The position numbers were made by a program, and so were the translations under genes. Of a stretch of DNA of 64,000 bases, positions 1 to 13,500 are shown one piece after another. Numbering within the stretch: the first letter of the stretch is position 1; every line of letters starts with the position of its first letter. This DNA comes from Olleya sp. Bg11-27 (GTDB lineage Bacteria > Bacteroidota > Bacteroidia > Flavobacteriales > Flavobacteriaceae): positions 1,743,514-1,807,513 of the forward strand of contig NZ_CP025117.1 in NCBI RefSeq assembly GCF_002831645.1. Direction: 5' to 3'. The notes beneath the pieces were generated by a model. It was not told the origin of the DNA, made no database searches, and saw only the letters and a list, made by a program, of their open reading frames with translations.

Positions 1-620
1 AAGAGGATATGCCATTCTTAGAAGATGGAACTCCGGTTGATATCGTATTGAATCCATTAGGTGTACCATCGCGTATGAACATTGGACAGATATATGAAAC
101 TGTTTTAGGATGGGCTGGTCAAGATTTAGGTCGTACGTATGCAACACCAATTTTTGATGGTGCTACAATTGATCAAATTAACGCATTAACAGACGAAGCA
201 GGTATCCCTAGATATGGACATACTTATCTTTATGATGGTGGAACAGGAGATCGTTTTGATCAACCTGCAACCGTTGGAGTTATCTACATGCTTAAATTAG
301 GGCATATGGTTGACGATAAGATGCACGCACGTTCTATTGGACCGTACTCATTAATTACGCAACAACCTTTAGGAGGTAAAGCGCAGTTTGGAGGGCAACG
401 TTTTGGAGAGATGGAAGTTTGGGCACTTGAGGCTTACGGAGCATCTGCAACGTTAAGAGAAATCTTAACTGTAAAATCTGATGACGTGGTTGGTAGAGCT
501 AAAACTTACGAAGCTATCGTTAAAGGAGAGCCAATGCCAGAACCTGGATTACCAGAATCTTTCAACGTATTAATGCACGAATTGAAAGGGTTAGGATTAG
601 ACATTAGATTAGAAGAATAA
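1..620 (+). CDS. rpoB: DNA-directed RNA polymerase subunit beta, C-terminal part (cut by window start)
   Basis: The reading frame is open from the first bases of the window, so this is the last roughly 205 residues of RpoB, not a short gene starting at the ATG at 9. The [20 protein letters not shown] block followed by SRMNIGQ is the highly conserved end of the beta subunit, and [20 protein letters not shown] is the clamp-anchoring segment that contacts beta-prime. It is part of the catalytic core of RNA polymerase. rpoC follows after 70 bases on the same strand, the universal rpoBC order, so they are co-transcribed. The C-terminal tail after the conserved block ([21 protein letters not shown]) is ordinary for the family. 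Confidence 0.97.
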   Translation, partial: EDMPFLEDGTPVDIVLNPLGVPSRMNIGQIYETVLGWAGQDLGRTYATPIFDGATIDQINALTDEAGIPRYGHTYLYDGGTGDRFDQPATVGVIYMLKLGHMVDDKMHARSIGPYSLITQQPLGGKAQFGGQRFGEMEVWALEAYGASATLREILTVKSDDVVGRAKTYEAIVKGEPMPEPGLPESFNVLMHELKGLGLDIRLEE

Positions 621-634
621 TTTTAAGTGAGTCG

Positions 635-665
635 AGCAGTCTATAAATTTATTTTTTAGACTGCT
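635..665 (+). other. Hairpin in the rpoB-rpoC intergenic gap
   Basis: A perfect 9-bp inverted repeat, AGCAGTCTA at 635-643 and TAGACTGCT at 657-665, encloses a 13-base A/T loop between the rpoB stop and the rpoC start. Only three T residues follow the stem, so it is a poor terminator. It could be an mRNA processing or stabilising element of the rpoBC transcript. The function is inferred only from position and pairing. Confidence 0.45.
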
Positions 666-690
666 TTACAAACTGAACACTATAAGAATT

Positions 691-3600
691 ATGGCAAAAA
701 AACAAGATAAGAATACAGTACAGAGGTTTAACAAAATCTCTATTGGTTTAGCATCACCAGAATCTATTTTAGCAGAATCTAGAGGTGAAGTTTTAAAACC
801 AGAAACTATCAATTATCGTACACATAAACCTGAACGTGATGGTTTATTCTGTGAGCGTATTTTTGGTCCTGTAAAGGATTACGAATGTGCTTGTGGTAAG
901 TATAAGCGTATTAGATATAAGGGTATTGTTTGCGACCGTTGTGGAGTTGAAGTTACTGAAAAGAAAGTACGTCGTGATAGAGTAGGACACATTAACTTAG
1001 TGGTTCCTGTGGCTCATATCTGGTACTTCCGTTCTTTACCAAACAAAATTGGATACATTTTAGGGTTACCATCTAAGAAATTAGATATGATCATTTACTA
1101 CGAACGTTATGTAGTAATTCAAGCAGGTAATGCTAAAAATGAAGAAGGAGAGCCTTTAAAAAAATTAGACTTTTTAACTGAAGAAGAGTATCTAAATATA
1201 TTAGAAACACTTCCTCAAGATAATCAATATTTAGATGACACGGACCCAAGCAAGTTTATTGCTAAGATGGGTGCTGAGTGTTTAATCGATCTATTGTCTC
1301 GCATTGATTTAGATACGCTATCATACGAGTTACGTCATAAAGCAAATACAGAAACGTCTAAACAACGTAAAACTGAGGCTTTAAAACGTTTACAAGTTGT
1401 TGAAGCATTACGTGAATCTAATGAGCACAGAGAGAATCGTCCTGAATGGATGATCATGAAAGTTGTGCCAATCATACCACCAGAATTAAGACCTTTAGTG
1501 CCTTTAGATGGTGGACGTTTTGCAACTTCAGATTTAAATGACCTGTATCGTCGTGTAATTATCCGAAACAACCGTCTTAAAAGATTAGTTGAGATAAAAG
1601 CACCAGAAGTGATTTTACGTAATGAAAAACGTATGTTACAAGAATCAGTAGATTCTTTATTTGATAACACACGTAAATCATCAGCAGTAAAAACAGATTC
1701 TAATAGACCATTAAAATCATTATCAGATTCACTTAAAGGTAAGCAAGGACGTTTCCGTCAAAACTTACTTGGTAAGCGTGTTGATTATTCTGCACGTTCT
1801 GTAATTGTTGTTGGACCAGAACTTAGATTATTCGAGTGTGGTTTACCTAAAAATATGGCGGCAGAGCTTTACAAACCTTTCGTAATTAGAAAATTGATTG
1901 AAAGAGGTATTGTAAAAACAGTTAAGTCTGCAAAGAAAATTATAGATAAAAGAGAACCAGTAGTTTGGGATATTTTAGAGAATGTTTTAAAAGGACATCC
2001 AGTACTTTTAAATCGTGCTCCTACATTACACAGACTAGGTATACAAGCATTTCAACCTAAATTAATTGAAGGTAAAGCTATCCAATTACACCCATTAGCA
2101 TGTGCGGCATTTAATGCCGATTTTGATGGGGATCAAATGGCGGTTCACTTACCATTAGGACCTGAAGCTATTTTAGAATGCCAACTTTTAATGTTAGCTT
2201 CTCATAATATCTTAAATCCAGCAAACGGAGCTCCTGTTACTGTACCTTCTCAGGATATGGTACTTGGTCTATATTATATGACTAAGCACAGATTTTCTAC
2301 ACCAGAGGTAAAAGTAAGAGGAGAAGGTTTAACATTCTATTCTGCAGAAGAAGTAAATATTGCTTATAATGAGAAGAGAGTTGAATTAAATGCAGGGATT
2401 AAAGTTAGAACAATGGACTTTAATGAGGCTGGAGAATTAGTTCCTCAGATTATTGAAACTACTGTTGGTCGTGTTTTATTTAACGAGAAAGTGCCAGCAG
2501 CAGCGGGTTATATCAATGAAGTATTAACTAAGAAATCTTTAAGAGATATTATTGGTAATATTTTAAAGGTAACTAGTGTACCTGAAACTGCAGATTTCTT
2601 GGATGCAATTAAGACTTTAGGGTACTACTTCGCATTTAAAGGAGGATTATCTTTCAGTTTAGGAGATATTATCATCCCACCAGAAAAACAATCGATGATT
2701 GATGCTGCCAACGAAAAAGTTGATGGTGTGACTGGTAACTATAACATGGGACTAATTACAAATAACGAACGTTATAACCAAGTTATTGATATTTGGACGT
2801 CTACCAATGCAGAATTGACTGAATTGTCAATGAAACGTATTAGAGAAGACCAACAAGGATTTAACTCGGTATATATGATGCTTGATTCTGGAGCCCGTGG
2901 ATCTAAAGAACAGATTCGTCAGCTTACAGGTATGCGTGGATTAATGGCTAAGCCTAAAAAATCTACAGCAGGAGGAGGATCAATTATTGAAAATCCAATT
3001 TTATCTAACTTTAAGGAAGGTCTTTCAATTTTAGAATACTTTATATCAACTCACGGTGCGCGTAAAGGACTTGCCGATACAGCACTTAAAACGGCCGATG
3101 CAGGTTACTTAACACGTCGTTTAGTAGATGTATCTCAAGACGTTATTGTAAATAGCGAAGATTGTGGTACGTTAAGAGGGGTAGAAGTATCTGCACTTAA
3201 GAAGAATGATGAAGTTGTTGAAAAATTAGAAGCACGTATTGTAGGTCGTATTTCATTAAATGATGTATATGACCCGTTAAGTGAAGAAGTTTTAGCTGAA
3301 GCTGGTCAATTAATTGACGAAGAAGTTGCCGCTAGAATAGAAAAATCACCAATTGATTCTGTTGAAGTACGTTCACCATTATCTTGTGAAGCTAAAAAAG
3401 GAATCTGTGCACAATGTTACGGTCGTAACTTAGCTACCAATAAAATGGTACAACGTGGTGAAGCAGTTGGTGTTGTAGCAGCGCAATCTATTGGAGAGCC
3501 AGGTACACAGTTAACACTTCGTACGTTCCACGTTGGGGGTATTGCAGGTAACATTTCGGAAGAAAATAAGTTAGCTGTTAAGTTTGACGGTATTGCTGAA

Positions 3601-4992
3601 ATCGAAGATTTAAAAACAGTTAAAGGAACAAACAAGGAAGGTGAAGAGGAAGATATTGTAATATCTCGTACTTCTGAGCTTAAATTAATTGATAAGAAAA
3701 CAGGTATTACTTTAAGTACAAATAATATCCCTTATGGTTCTACCATTTTAATTAAAAATGGAGATAAACTTAAGGCAGGAGATGTTGTTTGTCAGTGGGA
3801 TCCATATAACGGTGTAATTATTTCTGAATTTGCAGGTAAAGTGAGATATGAAAATATCGAACAAGGTATTACTTACCAAGTAGAAATTGATGAGCAAACA
3901 GGTTTCCAAGAAAAAGTAATTTCAGAGTCTAGAAATAAAAAGTTAATACCAACGCTTATTGTTGAGGATAGTAAAGGTGAAGCGATTCGTTCTTACAACT
4001 TACCGGTAGGTGCCCACATTATGATTGATGATGGAGAGAAAATTAAGGTTGGAAAAATCTTAGTTAAAATTCCTCGTAAATCTTCTAAGGCAGGGGATAT
4101 TACAGGAGGTTTACCACGTGTAACAGAATTGTTTGAAGCGCGTAACCCTTCTAACCCAGCAGTTGTTAGTGCAATTGATGGTGTGGTTTCTTTTGGTAAA
4201 ATAAAAAGAGGTAATCGTGAGATTATTGTAGAATCTAAATTAGGTGAAATCAAGAAGTATTTAGTGAAGTTATCTAGCCAGATTTTGGTACAAGAAAATG
4301 ACTTTATTAAAGCGGGAATGCCTTTATCTGATGGTTCTGTAACGCCTAACGATATCCTTAATATTAAAGGACCATCTGCAGTGCAACAATACTTAGTAAA
4401 CGAAGTACAAGAAGTATATCGTCTACAGGGTGTGAAGATTAATGATAAGCATTTTGAAGTTGTTGTAAGACAAATGATGCGTAAAGTAAGAATTATTGAT
4501 TCTGGAGATACAATCTTCTTAGAAGATCAATTAGCTCACAAATCTGATTTTATTGAAGAAAATGATAACATTTTTGGAATGAAAGTAGTGGAGAGTGCTG
4601 GAGATTCTTCTACTTTAAAAGAAGGTCAGATTATATCTGCTTTCCAATTAAGAGATGAAAATTCAATTTTACGTCGTGAAGATAAGCAACTTGTAGTAGG
4701 AAGAGACGCGCAGCCAGCAACAGCAACGCCAATCTTACAAGGTATTACAAGAGCGTCTTTACAAACTAAATCGTTTATATCTGCCGCTTCTTTCCAAGAA
4801 ACGACTAAGGTATTAAATGAAGCAGCGGTAGCTGGTAAAATAGATAATCTTGAAGGTCTTAAAGAAAATGTAATTGTAGGACATCGTATACCAGCAGGTA
4901 CAGGTATGAGAACTTATGAGAATATTATAGTAGGATCTAAAGAAGAATTTGATCAAATGATGAAAGCAAAACAAGAAGTTAATTATAACTAA
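691..4992 (+). CDS. rpoC: DNA-directed RNA polymerase subunit beta-prime
   Basis: This is the 1433-residue beta-prime subunit, holding the RNA polymerase active site. Visible landmarks are the N-terminal zinc ribbon (CACGKYKR then [10 protein letters not shown], about residues 66-90), the catalytic NADFDGDQM loop whose three Asp residues bind the active-site Mg2+ (about 475-483), and the second zinc site (CGTLRG, then [15 protein letters not shown], about 830-920). The trigger-loop region with [16 protein letters not shown] follows. The length is typical of Bacteroidetes RpoC, which has no large lineage-specific insertion here. The ATG at 691 gives [14 protein letters not shown], the usual flavobacterial start. 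It follows rpoB by 70 bases and ends in an intrinsic terminator at 5041. Confidence 0.99.
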   Translation: MAKKQDKNTVQRFNKISIGLASPESILAESRGEVLKPETINYRTHKPERDGLFCERIFGPVKDYECACGKYKRIRYKGIVCDRCGVEVTEKKVRRDRVGHINLVVPVAHIWYFRSLPNKIGYILGLPSKKLDMIIYYERYVVIQAGNAKNEEGEPLKKLDFLTEEEYLNILETLPQDNQYLDDTDPSKFIAKMGAECLIDLLSRIDLDTLSYELRHKANTETSKQRKTEALKRLQVVEALRESNEHRENRPEWMIMKVVPIIPPELRPLVPLDGGRFATSDLNDLYRRVIIRNNRLKRLVEIKAPEVILRNEKRMLQESVDSLFDNTRKSSAVKTDSNRPLKSLSDSLKGKQGRFRQNLLGKRVDYSARSVIVVGPELRLFECGLPKNMAAELYKPFVIRKLIERGIVKTVKSAKKIIDKREPVVWDILENVLKGHPVLLNRAPTLHRLGIQAFQPKLIEGKAIQLHPLACAAFNADFDGDQMAVHLPLGPEAILECQLLMLASHNILNPANGAPVTVPSQDMVLGLYYMTKHRFSTPEVKVRGEGLTFYSAEEVNIAYNEKRVELNAGIKVRTMDFNEAGELVPQIIETTVGRVLFNEKVPAAAGYINEVLTKKSLRDIIGNILKVTSVPETADFLDAIKTLGYYFAFKGGLSFSLGDIIIPPEKQSMIDAANEKVDGVTGNYNMGLITNNERYNQVIDIWTSTNAELTELSMKRIREDQQGFNSVYMMLDSGARGSKEQIRQLTGMRGLMAKPKKSTAGGGSIIENPILSNFKEGLSILEYFISTHGARKGLADTALKTADAGYLTRRLVDVSQDVIVNSEDCGTLRGVEVSALKKNDEVVEKLEARIVGRISLNDVYDPLSEEVLAEAGQLIDEEVAARIEKSPIDSVEVRSPLSCEAKKGICAQCYGRNLATNKMVQRGEAVGVVAAQSIGEPGTQLTLRTFHVGGIAGNISEENKLAVKFDGIAEIEDLKTVKGTNKEGEEEDIVISRTSELKLIDKKTGITLSTNNIPYGSTILIKNGDKLKAGDVVCQWDPYNGVIISEFAGKVRYENIEQGITYQVEIDEQTGFQEKVISESRNKKLIPTLIVEDSKGEAIRSYNLPVGAHIMIDDGEKIKVGKILVKIPRKSSKAGDITGGLPRVTELFEARNPSNPAVVSAIDGVVSFGKIKRGNREIIVESKLGEIKKYLVKLSSQILVQENDFIKAGMPLSDGSVTPNDILNIKGPSAVQQYLVNEVQEVYRLQGVKINDKHFEVVVRQMMRKVRIIDSGDTIFLEDQLAHKSDFIEENDNIFGMKVVESAGDSSTLKEGQIISAFQLRDENSILRREDKQLVVGRDAQPATATPILQGITRASLQTKSFISAASFQETTKVLNEAAVAGKIDNLEGLKENVIVGHRIPAGTGMRTYENIIVGSKEEFDQMMKAKQEVNYN

Positions 4993-5040
4993 TTGTTTAA
5001 CTGGAATGTATAGATTAATTTCTAAAGTATAATAATTAAA

Positions 5041-5071
5041 AGAATCCTGCATTATTGCGGGATTCTTTGTT
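5041..5071 (+). terminator. Intrinsic terminator after rpoC
   Basis: The arms AGAATCCTGC (5041-5050) and GCGGGATTCT (5057-5066) pair over 10 positions with one G-U pair and a six-base loop. A short T-rich tail (TTGTTT) follows. It ends the rpoBC transcript just before the DUF3467 gene, though some readthrough into that gene is plausible because its ATG lies only 16 bases further on. Confidence 0.75.
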
Positions 5072-5086
5072 TAAAAAAATAAAGGT

Positions 5087-5407
5087 ATGGCAGATAATAA
5101 GGACAATAAACCCAAACAAGGACAAGTAAATATCGAGTTAGACGAGAAAATCGCAGAAGGGATATACTCTAACTTAGCAATAATTAATCACTCAGTTTCT
5201 GAGTTTGTTGTGGATTTTGTGAGCATTATGCCCGGAACTCCTAAGAGTAAGGTTAAATCTAGAATAATATTAACACCGCAACATGCCAAAAGATTATTAA
5301 AGGCTTTGGGTGAAAATGTTCAAAGATTTGAAAAAGCACATGGAGAAATTAAAGATTATGAGCAATCTCCAATTCCATTAAATTTTGGACCTACAGGTCA
5401 AGCTTAA
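5087..5407 (+). CDS. DUF3467 family protein
   Basis: The 106-residue product matches the small DUF3467 family. It has a charged, Lys-rich N-terminus, then a compact domain with YSNLAIINHSVSEFVVDF and LTPQHAKRLLKALGENVQRFE. There is no signal peptide or membrane segment, so it is a cytoplasmic protein. The family has no established role; in Bacteroidetes it is commonly found just downstream of rpoC, as here, which hints at a link to transcription but does not prove one. The gene starts 95 bases after rpoC, behind a terminator whose stem ends 20 bases before the ATG, and is closed by its own strong terminator at 5411. Confidence 0.9.
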   Translation: MADNKDNKPKQGQVNIELDEKIAEGIYSNLAIINHSVSEFVVDFVSIMPGTPKSKVKSRIILTPQHAKRLLKALGENVQRFEKAHGEIKDYEQSPIPLNFGPTGQA

Positions 5408-5410
5408 AAT

Positions 5411-5447
5411 AAAAAGCCTTTTTACTAATTAGTAAAAAGGCTTTTTT
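5411..5447 (+). terminator. Strong intrinsic terminator after the DUF3467 gene
   Basis: A perfect 16-bp stem (AAAAAGCCTTTTTACT and its complement) with an AATT loop is followed by seven T residues. The stem begins four bases after the DUF3467 stop codon. Confidence 0.92.
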
Positions 5448-5625
5448 TATTTGCGAAACAACATATAGTTTAATACTATTATTTATTATTATGTAATAAT
5501 ATTAAGTTATAGCTTGTTTAGGAGCTGCTATTTTAAGTCTGTTTATAGTGATTTAAATAAAGTATCAATGTACTTGTATGTAAATCTAATAAAAGTGTTT
5601 TAAGTAGCTTTAAATTCGTTTTTAC

Positions 5626-7215
5626 TTATTCAAATTCTGATACGTAATGAAATTTGATGCTTGGGTATTTTTGTTGTGTCATTTGTAATGAAAACGGAGA
5701 ATCTGCTAAAAAGACTAATTGACCTCTTTTGTCTTTTGCTAGATAACGTTGTTTGACTCTTATAAACTCTTTGTATTCATTATTTTTCTTATCGGTAGGA
5801 TCTACCCAACACGCTTTGTAGACATTTAGGTTTTCATAGGTACATTTTGCACCATATTCATGTTCTAATCTGTATTGAATAACTTCGTATTGTAGTGCTC
5901 CAACCGTACCAATAATCTTTCTACCATTTAATTCTAAGGTAAATAATTGGGCAACACCTTCATCCATTAATTGGTCTATTCCTTTATTTAATTGCTTTGA
6001 TTTTAAAGGATCTGCATTATTAATGTACCTAAAGTGTTCTGGCGAAAAGCTAGGAACACCTTTATAATTAAGGATTTCACCTTCTGTAAGTGTATCTCCA
6101 ATTTTAAAAGTTCCGGTATCTTGTAAGCCCACTATGTCTCCTGGATAGGAGATGTCTACAATTTCTTTTTTCTCTGCAAAAAAGGCATTTGGACTAGAGA
6201 ATTTTACTTTTTTATTATGTCTTACGTGTAAATATTGGGTGTTACGTTTAAATTCACCTGAAACAATCTTAACAAAGGCAAGTCTATTTCTGTGATTTGG
6301 ATCCATATTAGCATGAATCTTAAAGACAAACCCAGAGAATTTATCTTCCTCAGGCTTAACAAGACGTTCTTCACTTTGTTTAGGTCTTGGTTTTGGCGCT
6401 ATTTCAACAAAGCAATCTAATAGTTCTCTAACTCCAAAACTGTTTAAAGCAGAGCCAAAAAAGACGGGTTGTAGCTCACCTTTAAGATAAGCTTCATTAC
6501 TAAATTTAGGATAGATACCTTCTACTAATTCTATTTCTTCACGTAGCGTATTAGCCGCCTTTTCTCCAATTAATGTGGTTAATTCTTCAGAATTTAAATC
6601 ATTAATTTCAATAGTATCTTCGATATTTTTTCTACTGTCACCACTAAATAAATTGATGTTTTTCTCCCAAATGTTATAGATTCCTTTAAAGTCATAGCCC
6701 ATACCTATAGGGAAACTTAATGGCGTAACTTTTAACTTTAATTTTTGCTCTATTTCATCTAATAATTCAAATGCATCTTTACCTTCTCGGTCCATCTTAT
6801 TAATAAACACAATCATTGGTATGTTACGCATACGACAAACTTCAACTAATTTTTCTGTTTGTTCCTCCACACCTTTTGCGACGTCAATAACAACAATGAC
6901 ACTATCTACAGCTGTAAGTGTTCTAAAAGTATCTTCAGCAAAATCTTTGTGACCAGGGGTATCCAGAATATTTATTTTAATCCCATCATATTCAAAAGCT
7001 AATACAGAAGTCGCTACAGATATACCACGTTGGCGTTCTATCTCCATAAAGTCACTGGTAGCCCCTTTCTTTATTTTATTACTCTTTACAGCTCCTGCTT
7101 CGTTAATAGCGCCACCAAATAGTAGTAATTTTTCAGTAAGTGTAGTTTTACCTGCATCGGGATGCGATATAATACCAAAGGTTCTTCGTCTTTTAATTTC
7201 GTCTAAGAATTTCAT
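5626..7215 (-). CDS. prfC: Peptide chain release factor 3
   Basis: The 529-residue product is the class II release factor RF3, a translational GTPase that removes RF1/RF2 from the ribosome after peptide release. The G domain shows the P-loop SHPDAGKTT (residues 18-26), the switch I region with ERQRGISV, the G3 motif DTPGHKDF and the G4 motif NKMD. The order and length match full-size RF3 rather than EF-G. The start at 7215 gives MKFLDEIKRRRTFGIISHP, the standard N-terminus. A TATATTTG element on the minus strand (7230-7237) lies just upstream and fits the flavobacterial -7 box, although I see no good TTTG box at the right distance. No clear terminator follows the stop at 5626. Confidence 0.97.
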   Translation of the reverse strand: MKFLDEIKRRRTFGIISHPDAGKTTLTEKLLLFGGAINEAGAVKSNKIKKGATSDFMEIERQRGISVATSVLAFEYDGIKINILDTPGHKDFAEDTFRTLTAVDSVIVVIDVAKGVEEQTEKLVEVCRMRNIPMIVFINKMDREGKDAFELLDEIEQKLKLKVTPLSFPIGMGYDFKGIYNIWEKNINLFSGDSRKNIEDTIEINDLNSEELTTLIGEKAANTLREEIELVEGIYPKFSNEAYLKGELQPVFFGSALNSFGVRELLDCFVEIAPKPRPKQSEERLVKPEEDKFSGFVFKIHANMDPNHRNRLAFVKIVSGEFKRNTQYLHVRHNKKVKFSSPNAFFAEKKEIVDISYPGDIVGLQDTGTFKIGDTLTEGEILNYKGVPSFSPEHFRYINNADPLKSKQLNKGIDQLMDEGVAQLFTLELNGRKIIGTVGALQYEVIQYRLEHEYGAKCTYENLNVYKACWVDPTDKKNNEYKEFIRVKQRYLAKDKRGQLVFLADSPFSLQMTQQKYPSIKFHYVSEFE

Positions 7216-7595
7216 TAAATAAATTTTTACAAATATAGATGTATAGGTTTTAATGTCCTACCTACAAAATCATTTATTGTAAGTTAGTTTGTTTAATTAT
7301 CAGTGTGTTTTGTCTGTATTTATTTGGTTTAAAACGATGATTTGTAAGTTGAAAAGGTTGCGAATGTGTATTTAGGCATTCGTTTTTTGTTTTTAATCGT
7401 TGATAAGATATGTACGTGAATGATTTTAAATTTGTTATATTTATTTATTATAACCTATAAAGTGACTGTTTAACGAATAAATACACTTTTTAGGAGCTAA
7501 TTAAATGACAAAAGTCTATTAGTCTATACATTTGTGTTTGATTGTGTTTGAAATCGCAATAAAAAATTTTCCTAAAAAATTGATTATAGAATTAT
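7216..7595. other. Divergent intergenic region between prfC and the giant secreted-protein gene
   Basis: These 380 bases contain no supported gene. For the minus strand there is a TATATTTG box at 7230-7237 before prfC. For the plus strand there is a TACATTTG box at 7527-7534, about 60 bases before the giant gene, matching TAnnTTTG, but no convincing TTTG partner 20 bases upstream. A 6-bp stem CGAATG/CATTCG at 7361-7382 is followed by six T residues and looks like a weak terminator with no evident gene before it. Confidence 0.45.
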
Positions 7596-10500
7596 ATGAA
7601 AAACTCTACTCCATTCTTGTTTTACTTTAAGATGTTAAAACCATTTTTTAGTGCTACTGTAAAGTCTTTATTTTTACTGTGTTTTTTAAATTTGGGCATG
7701 ACTTATGGGCAAAATAAGTCTACCGTACTTAATAAAGATCCTAATGTAAAGATAGCTCCTATAAAATATTCCGATGAGGAGATTCATGAAGATTCTAAAG
7801 TTGACTCTTTTGAAGGTTTTTTCGGTGGCTTGTCTAAACTACAATCTGATGCTACCGCAAGAACGGTTACTTCAGTCGATTTAAATGGTACAGGTGCAGG
7901 GGTTGACAATAGTGTTGCAGCTATAGTTGGTTTTATTTATCGTACTGTCTCAATTGATAATACGGTCACAACGACTAGTGGTACGCTTAATAGTGCAACC
8001 ATTACTTTTTCTAGTGATCCGTCAGGGACCCCATCCGGTGCTCCCGATCCGAATGATAGAGTATGGTTGTATGATAGTAGTGGAGCGTCTCTTGGATCTG
8101 TTACTATTAATGCTGCTTTTGGTCCTTATGTTTCACCGGGTTATGGTACAAATAGTTTTACTATACAAACTTCTGGAAATGGGGTGTACAATATTACAGA
8201 AACCAATGGTGCAGCTATTTTAGTAGCTAACTTTGAAGATTTTCTTTACAATTTTGCCTATGCTCACACTGGAGGAGTCGTGACTGATGGGACGCGTTAT
8301 ATGATCGTTAGTGTAACAGACGCTAATAATACTTTAAGTGCAACTTCTGAAATAAATCTTGTTAATCCTCCTGCAGCGGTTGATGATGTTAATACTATTC
8401 TGGCTAACGCTATTGTACCAGTATCTGGTGATTTATTGTCGAATGATACAGATGCCACTACAGGAGATGTGTTGACAATAACTGAAATTTATGGTTTTAC
8501 AACTACGGTTGATGCTACCTATGCGACTACTTATGGTTTTCTTACCGCTCAATCGGATGGGAGTTATGATTATATAGCAGATAACAATAATATTGCTGTT
8601 CGCGGATTAGGGAATGGTGCTTCTATTACAGATGTTATTTCCTATACGGTTACTGATTTAAATGGTAATGTTGATTTTGGTTATTTAACAATTACAATTA
8701 ATGGGGTGGATGAATTACCTGTAGCTACAGATAACCTTAATACTGTCGCAGTTAATACAGCGATTACTGCTAGTGGGAATGTTATTTTTGACGATGACGG
8801 TTTTGGTGTAGATACAGGAGATAGGCCTTTAGCCCAGTTAATATGGGAAACGGAATATGCAGATGGTGTGCCTATAAATGGAACTAGCAGATTGATAAAC
8901 GGTGTTAATGTGTCCTTTGTTACTAGTGATCCTGGTGCAGTTGGAACTGTTACTAATCAAACTGTAAATTATGGCACAAATGGAGGGCACTCAGGGTATT
9001 TGTTGTTTAATTCTAACCCTACAGTTAATCCAGCTCCAGATAATACTTTAATTATAAATTTTGATAATCCTGTTGCTAATCTGTTTTTTACGATTTCTGA
9101 TATTGATTATTCCCAAGGGACATCATGGCAAGATTTAATGCGTGTAACAAGTTCTTTGGATGGGGCTAATGTAAGCTATGTTTCTAGAGCTAATGGATCT
9201 GTTGTAACTGTTGGTAGTGATACTTTTTATGGTACAGGTTCCGTTCCTCCTAACGATGCTCATGGAAATGTAAGTTTTTATTTTGATACACCTGTTGACC
9301 AGATTATTTTGGATTATAATTATGGTCCACAAGTGACCGATGCTGATCCAAGTAATCAAATTGCAGGTCTGACAGATCTAAACTGGCAGGATAGTGCAGT
9401 GCCTAGAGTAGGAGAAGTGTATGGGAATATTGCAGACGTTGGTGTTTCTATTCCTACGACTTATGGTTTTATTGTGTTAAATGGAGATGGAACGTATACT
9501 TATACTTTAGATACGTCGAACCCTGATGTGATTAATTTATTGGTGGGTGATACATTAACGGATGTTATTCCATATACATTAATTGATTCAGTGGATAATA
9601 CTGGTAATAAAGATACCGCTAACTTAACAATGACCATTAACGGTTCTGCTACGGATAGTGATATGGATGGTGTCGTAGATGCGAATGATTTAGACGATGA
9701 CAATGATGGTATTTTGGATGTTAATGAATTAGAGTGTTCTGCTGGTTTTGTGGATTTAAATCAAACGTTTACTAATAACTCAACAGGAACTAATGGAGGA
9801 ACAGGGACAGCAATATTGTCAAATTTATATCCGTTTAGTGGTGCTGATGTAGTAACGGCTGTTTATGAAGTTCAGGGTAATGCTAATTGGAGTTCGGGTG
9901 TTAGAAGTCTGACTGGTACTGCGGGTATTTCTGGAGCATATATAAATACACAACCTGAAAACACTGATTTTCCTAGTGGTGATGTAGGAGTGTATACTTA
10001 TACTTTTTCTGAACCAGTGTATAATGTAGAATTCAAATTTGGTGGTCTCGATAATCAGGATAGAGCAGATTTTTTGGCCGCGAATAGTGGTGTAAACACC
10101 TCGGTTTTTTTAAGTGATATTAATTTGGGGGCTAATGGAACATTTACAGGTCAAAATGTTGTTAGCTCAGCAGGAGGAAGTAATGCTCCTAATAATGCAA
10201 TACAAGTATCTATTCCAGGTCCAGTAACAGAGGTGACTATAACGGTAGGTAAACAAGATGGTAACGCAGGTAATGTTACCATGCAATTTTATGAATTAGA
10301 GTACTGCATTGGACTAGACACAGATGCTGATGGTATACCTGATTACTTAGATTTAGATAGTGATAATGATGGTTGTTTTGATGCTATTGAAGGTGGAGAT
10401 AATATTTTGTTAGCAAATGTAAATACAGATGGAACGCTAGATGGAACTGTAGATTCTGTAACAGGAGTGCCTAATAATGTTGATGTTAATAATGGACAAA

Positions 10501-13500
10501 CTGTTGGAGGGGCTGCAGACAATACGATTTTTGATAGTTTTAATCAATGTGATCAAGATGGAGATGGGGTTGTAGATGCTAATGATGCCTGTAGTGGTTA
10601 TGATGATAGTGTTGATATTGACGGAGATTTAGTTCCAGACAGTTGTGATTTAGATAACGATAATGATGGAATTTTAGATAGTAATGAAGGTAAATGTAAT
10701 ACACTAGAACAATCAGGCTCTTGGACAATTTCAGGTACAACAGCGTCCTACACTTTTACTAACGGTATAATAGCAAACGTAACAACTACAAATAGTGCGG
10801 GGTTTTTAGAAGATAATTTTACTAATCAAGCCTTTTGGTCAGAAGATTTAGCGAATGATGTTTCTTTAGAAAATTCATATGTATGGGGAACTACATTAAC
10901 AGTCAATTATGTTGATAGTTTAGGTAACCCTATTAAAGTTACTAATCCAATTATTCATTTGGATAGATTAGGAGGGACGGAAGCTGGTATTCAAAATGGA
11001 GCGATAGTGACTTTGTTAAATGGCTTAACATGGAATGCTTTATCAGGAACATCTGATTTTAGTACGACGTCCACAACAGCTTCAGATTCAGGAATTGGTA
11101 CGACTGCAGATGCTGGTCATATTCAAGATAGTACTCAAGATGATTCAGATGGTACTGCTGCAGGAACGTTACAAATTAATGGAGAAATTTCTACTTTTAC
11201 TATTGAGTTTGTTCAAGGTGGTTTATTTGGAACTTCTACTGATAGTATTGAGTTAATTCTTGCTGCTTGTCAAAGTTTGGATACTGATACTGATGGAACA
11301 CCGGATTATCTAGATAATGATTCTGATGGAGATGGTTGTTTTGATGCTTTTGAAGGTGGTGATACAATAAACACGACAGATATTGATGTTGATGGTCAGT
11401 TAACAGGTACTGTTGATTCGACTACAGGTGTACCGAATAATGTAGATGTTAACACTGGTCAAACAGTAGGAAGTTCAACGAATGCTGCTTTTAACGCATG
11501 TACAGTGGGAATAGTAAGCGGAACAATCTTAGATGAGAACGGAGATCCAGTATCAGGAATCGTCTTAACATTAGATGATGGCGATGCAGGAACAGTTGAT
11601 CCAACAGCGACTACAGATGCAAGTGGAAACTATAGTTTCACAAATGTACCAGTAGGCGAGTATACAGTAGAGCAAACAACACCAGCAAATACAACAGTAG
11701 TTGATGGCGATACAACAGATGACGGTGATACTGTAGTAAATACAGACACAACAGATAGTAGTATTCCAGTAACAGTAACCGCAGGAGAAGTTGATGCCGA
11801 TAACAACTTTGAGAATAGTCCAGCACCAGGAAGCGTAAGCGGAACAATCTTAGATGAGAACGGAGATCCAGTATCAGGAATCGTCTTAACATTAGATGAT
11901 GGCGATGCAGGAACAGTTGATCCAACAGTGACTACAGATGCAAGTGGAAACTATAGTTTCACAAATGTACCAGTAGGCGAGTATACAGTAGAGCAAACAA
12001 CACCAGCAAATACAACAGTAGTTGATGGCGATACAACAGATGACGGTGATACTGTAGTAAATACAGATACAACAGATAGTAGTATTCCAGTAACAGTAAC
12101 CGCAGGAGAAGTTGATGCCGATAACAACTTTGAGAATAGTCCAGCACCAGGAAGCGTAAGCGGAACAATCTTAGATGAGAACGGAGATCCAGTATCAGGA
12201 ATCGTCTTAACATTAGATGATGGCGATGCAGGAACAGTTGATCCAACAGTGACTACAGATGCAAGTGGAAACTATAGTTTCACAAATGTACCAGTAGGCG
12301 AGTATACAGTAGAGCAAACAACACCAGCAAATACAACAGTAGTTGATGGCGATACAACAGATGACGGTGATACTGTAGTAAATACAGACACAACAGATAG
12401 TAGTATTCCAGTAACAGTAACCGCAGGAGAAGTTGATGCCGATAACAACTTTGAGAATAGTCCAGCACCAGGAAGCGTAAGCGGAACAATCTTAGATGAG
12501 AACGGAGATCCAGTATCAGGAATCGTCTTAACATTAGATGATGGCGATGCAGGAACAGTTGATCCAACAGCGACTACAGACGCAAGTGGAAACTATGTTT
12601 TCACAAATGTACCAGTAGGCGAGTATACAGTAGAGCAAACAACACCAGCAAATACAACAGTAGTTGATGGCGATACAACAGATGACGGTGATACTGTAGT
12701 AAATACAGACACAACAGATAGTAGTATTCCAGTAACAGTAACCGCAGGAGAAGTTGATGCCGATAACAACTTTGAGAATAGTCCAGCACCAGGAAGCGTA
12801 AGCGGAACAATCTTAGATGAGAACGGAGATCCAGTATCAGGAATCGTCTTAACATTAGATGATGGCGATGCAGGAACAGTTGATCCAACAGTGACTACAG
12901 ATGCAAGTGGAAACTATGTTTTCACAAATGTACCAGTAGGCGAGTATACAGTAGAGCAAACAACACCAGCAAATACAACAGTAGTTGATGGCGATACAAC
13001 AGATGACGGTGATACTGTAGTAAATACAGACACAACAGATAGTAGTATTCCAGTAACAGTAACCGCAGGAGAAGTTGATGCAGACAACAACTTTGAGAAT
13101 AGTCCAGCACCAGGAAGCGTAAGCGGAACAATCTTAGATGAGAACGGAGATCCAGTATCAGGAATCGTCTTAACATTAGATGATGGCGATGCAGGAACAG
13201 TTGATCCAACAGCGACTACAGACGCAAGTGGAAACTATGTTTTCACAAATGTACCAGTAGGCGAGTATACAGTAGAGCAAACAACACCAGCAAATACAAC
13301 AGTAGTTGATGGCGATACAACAGATGACGGTGATACTGTAGTAAATACAGACACAACAGATAGTAGTATTCCAGTAACAGTAACCGCAGGAGAAGTTGAT
13401 GCAGACAACAACTTTGAGAATAGTCCAGCACCAGGAAGCGTAAGCGGAACAATCTTAGATGAGAACGGAGATCCAGTATCAGGAATCGTCTTAACATTAG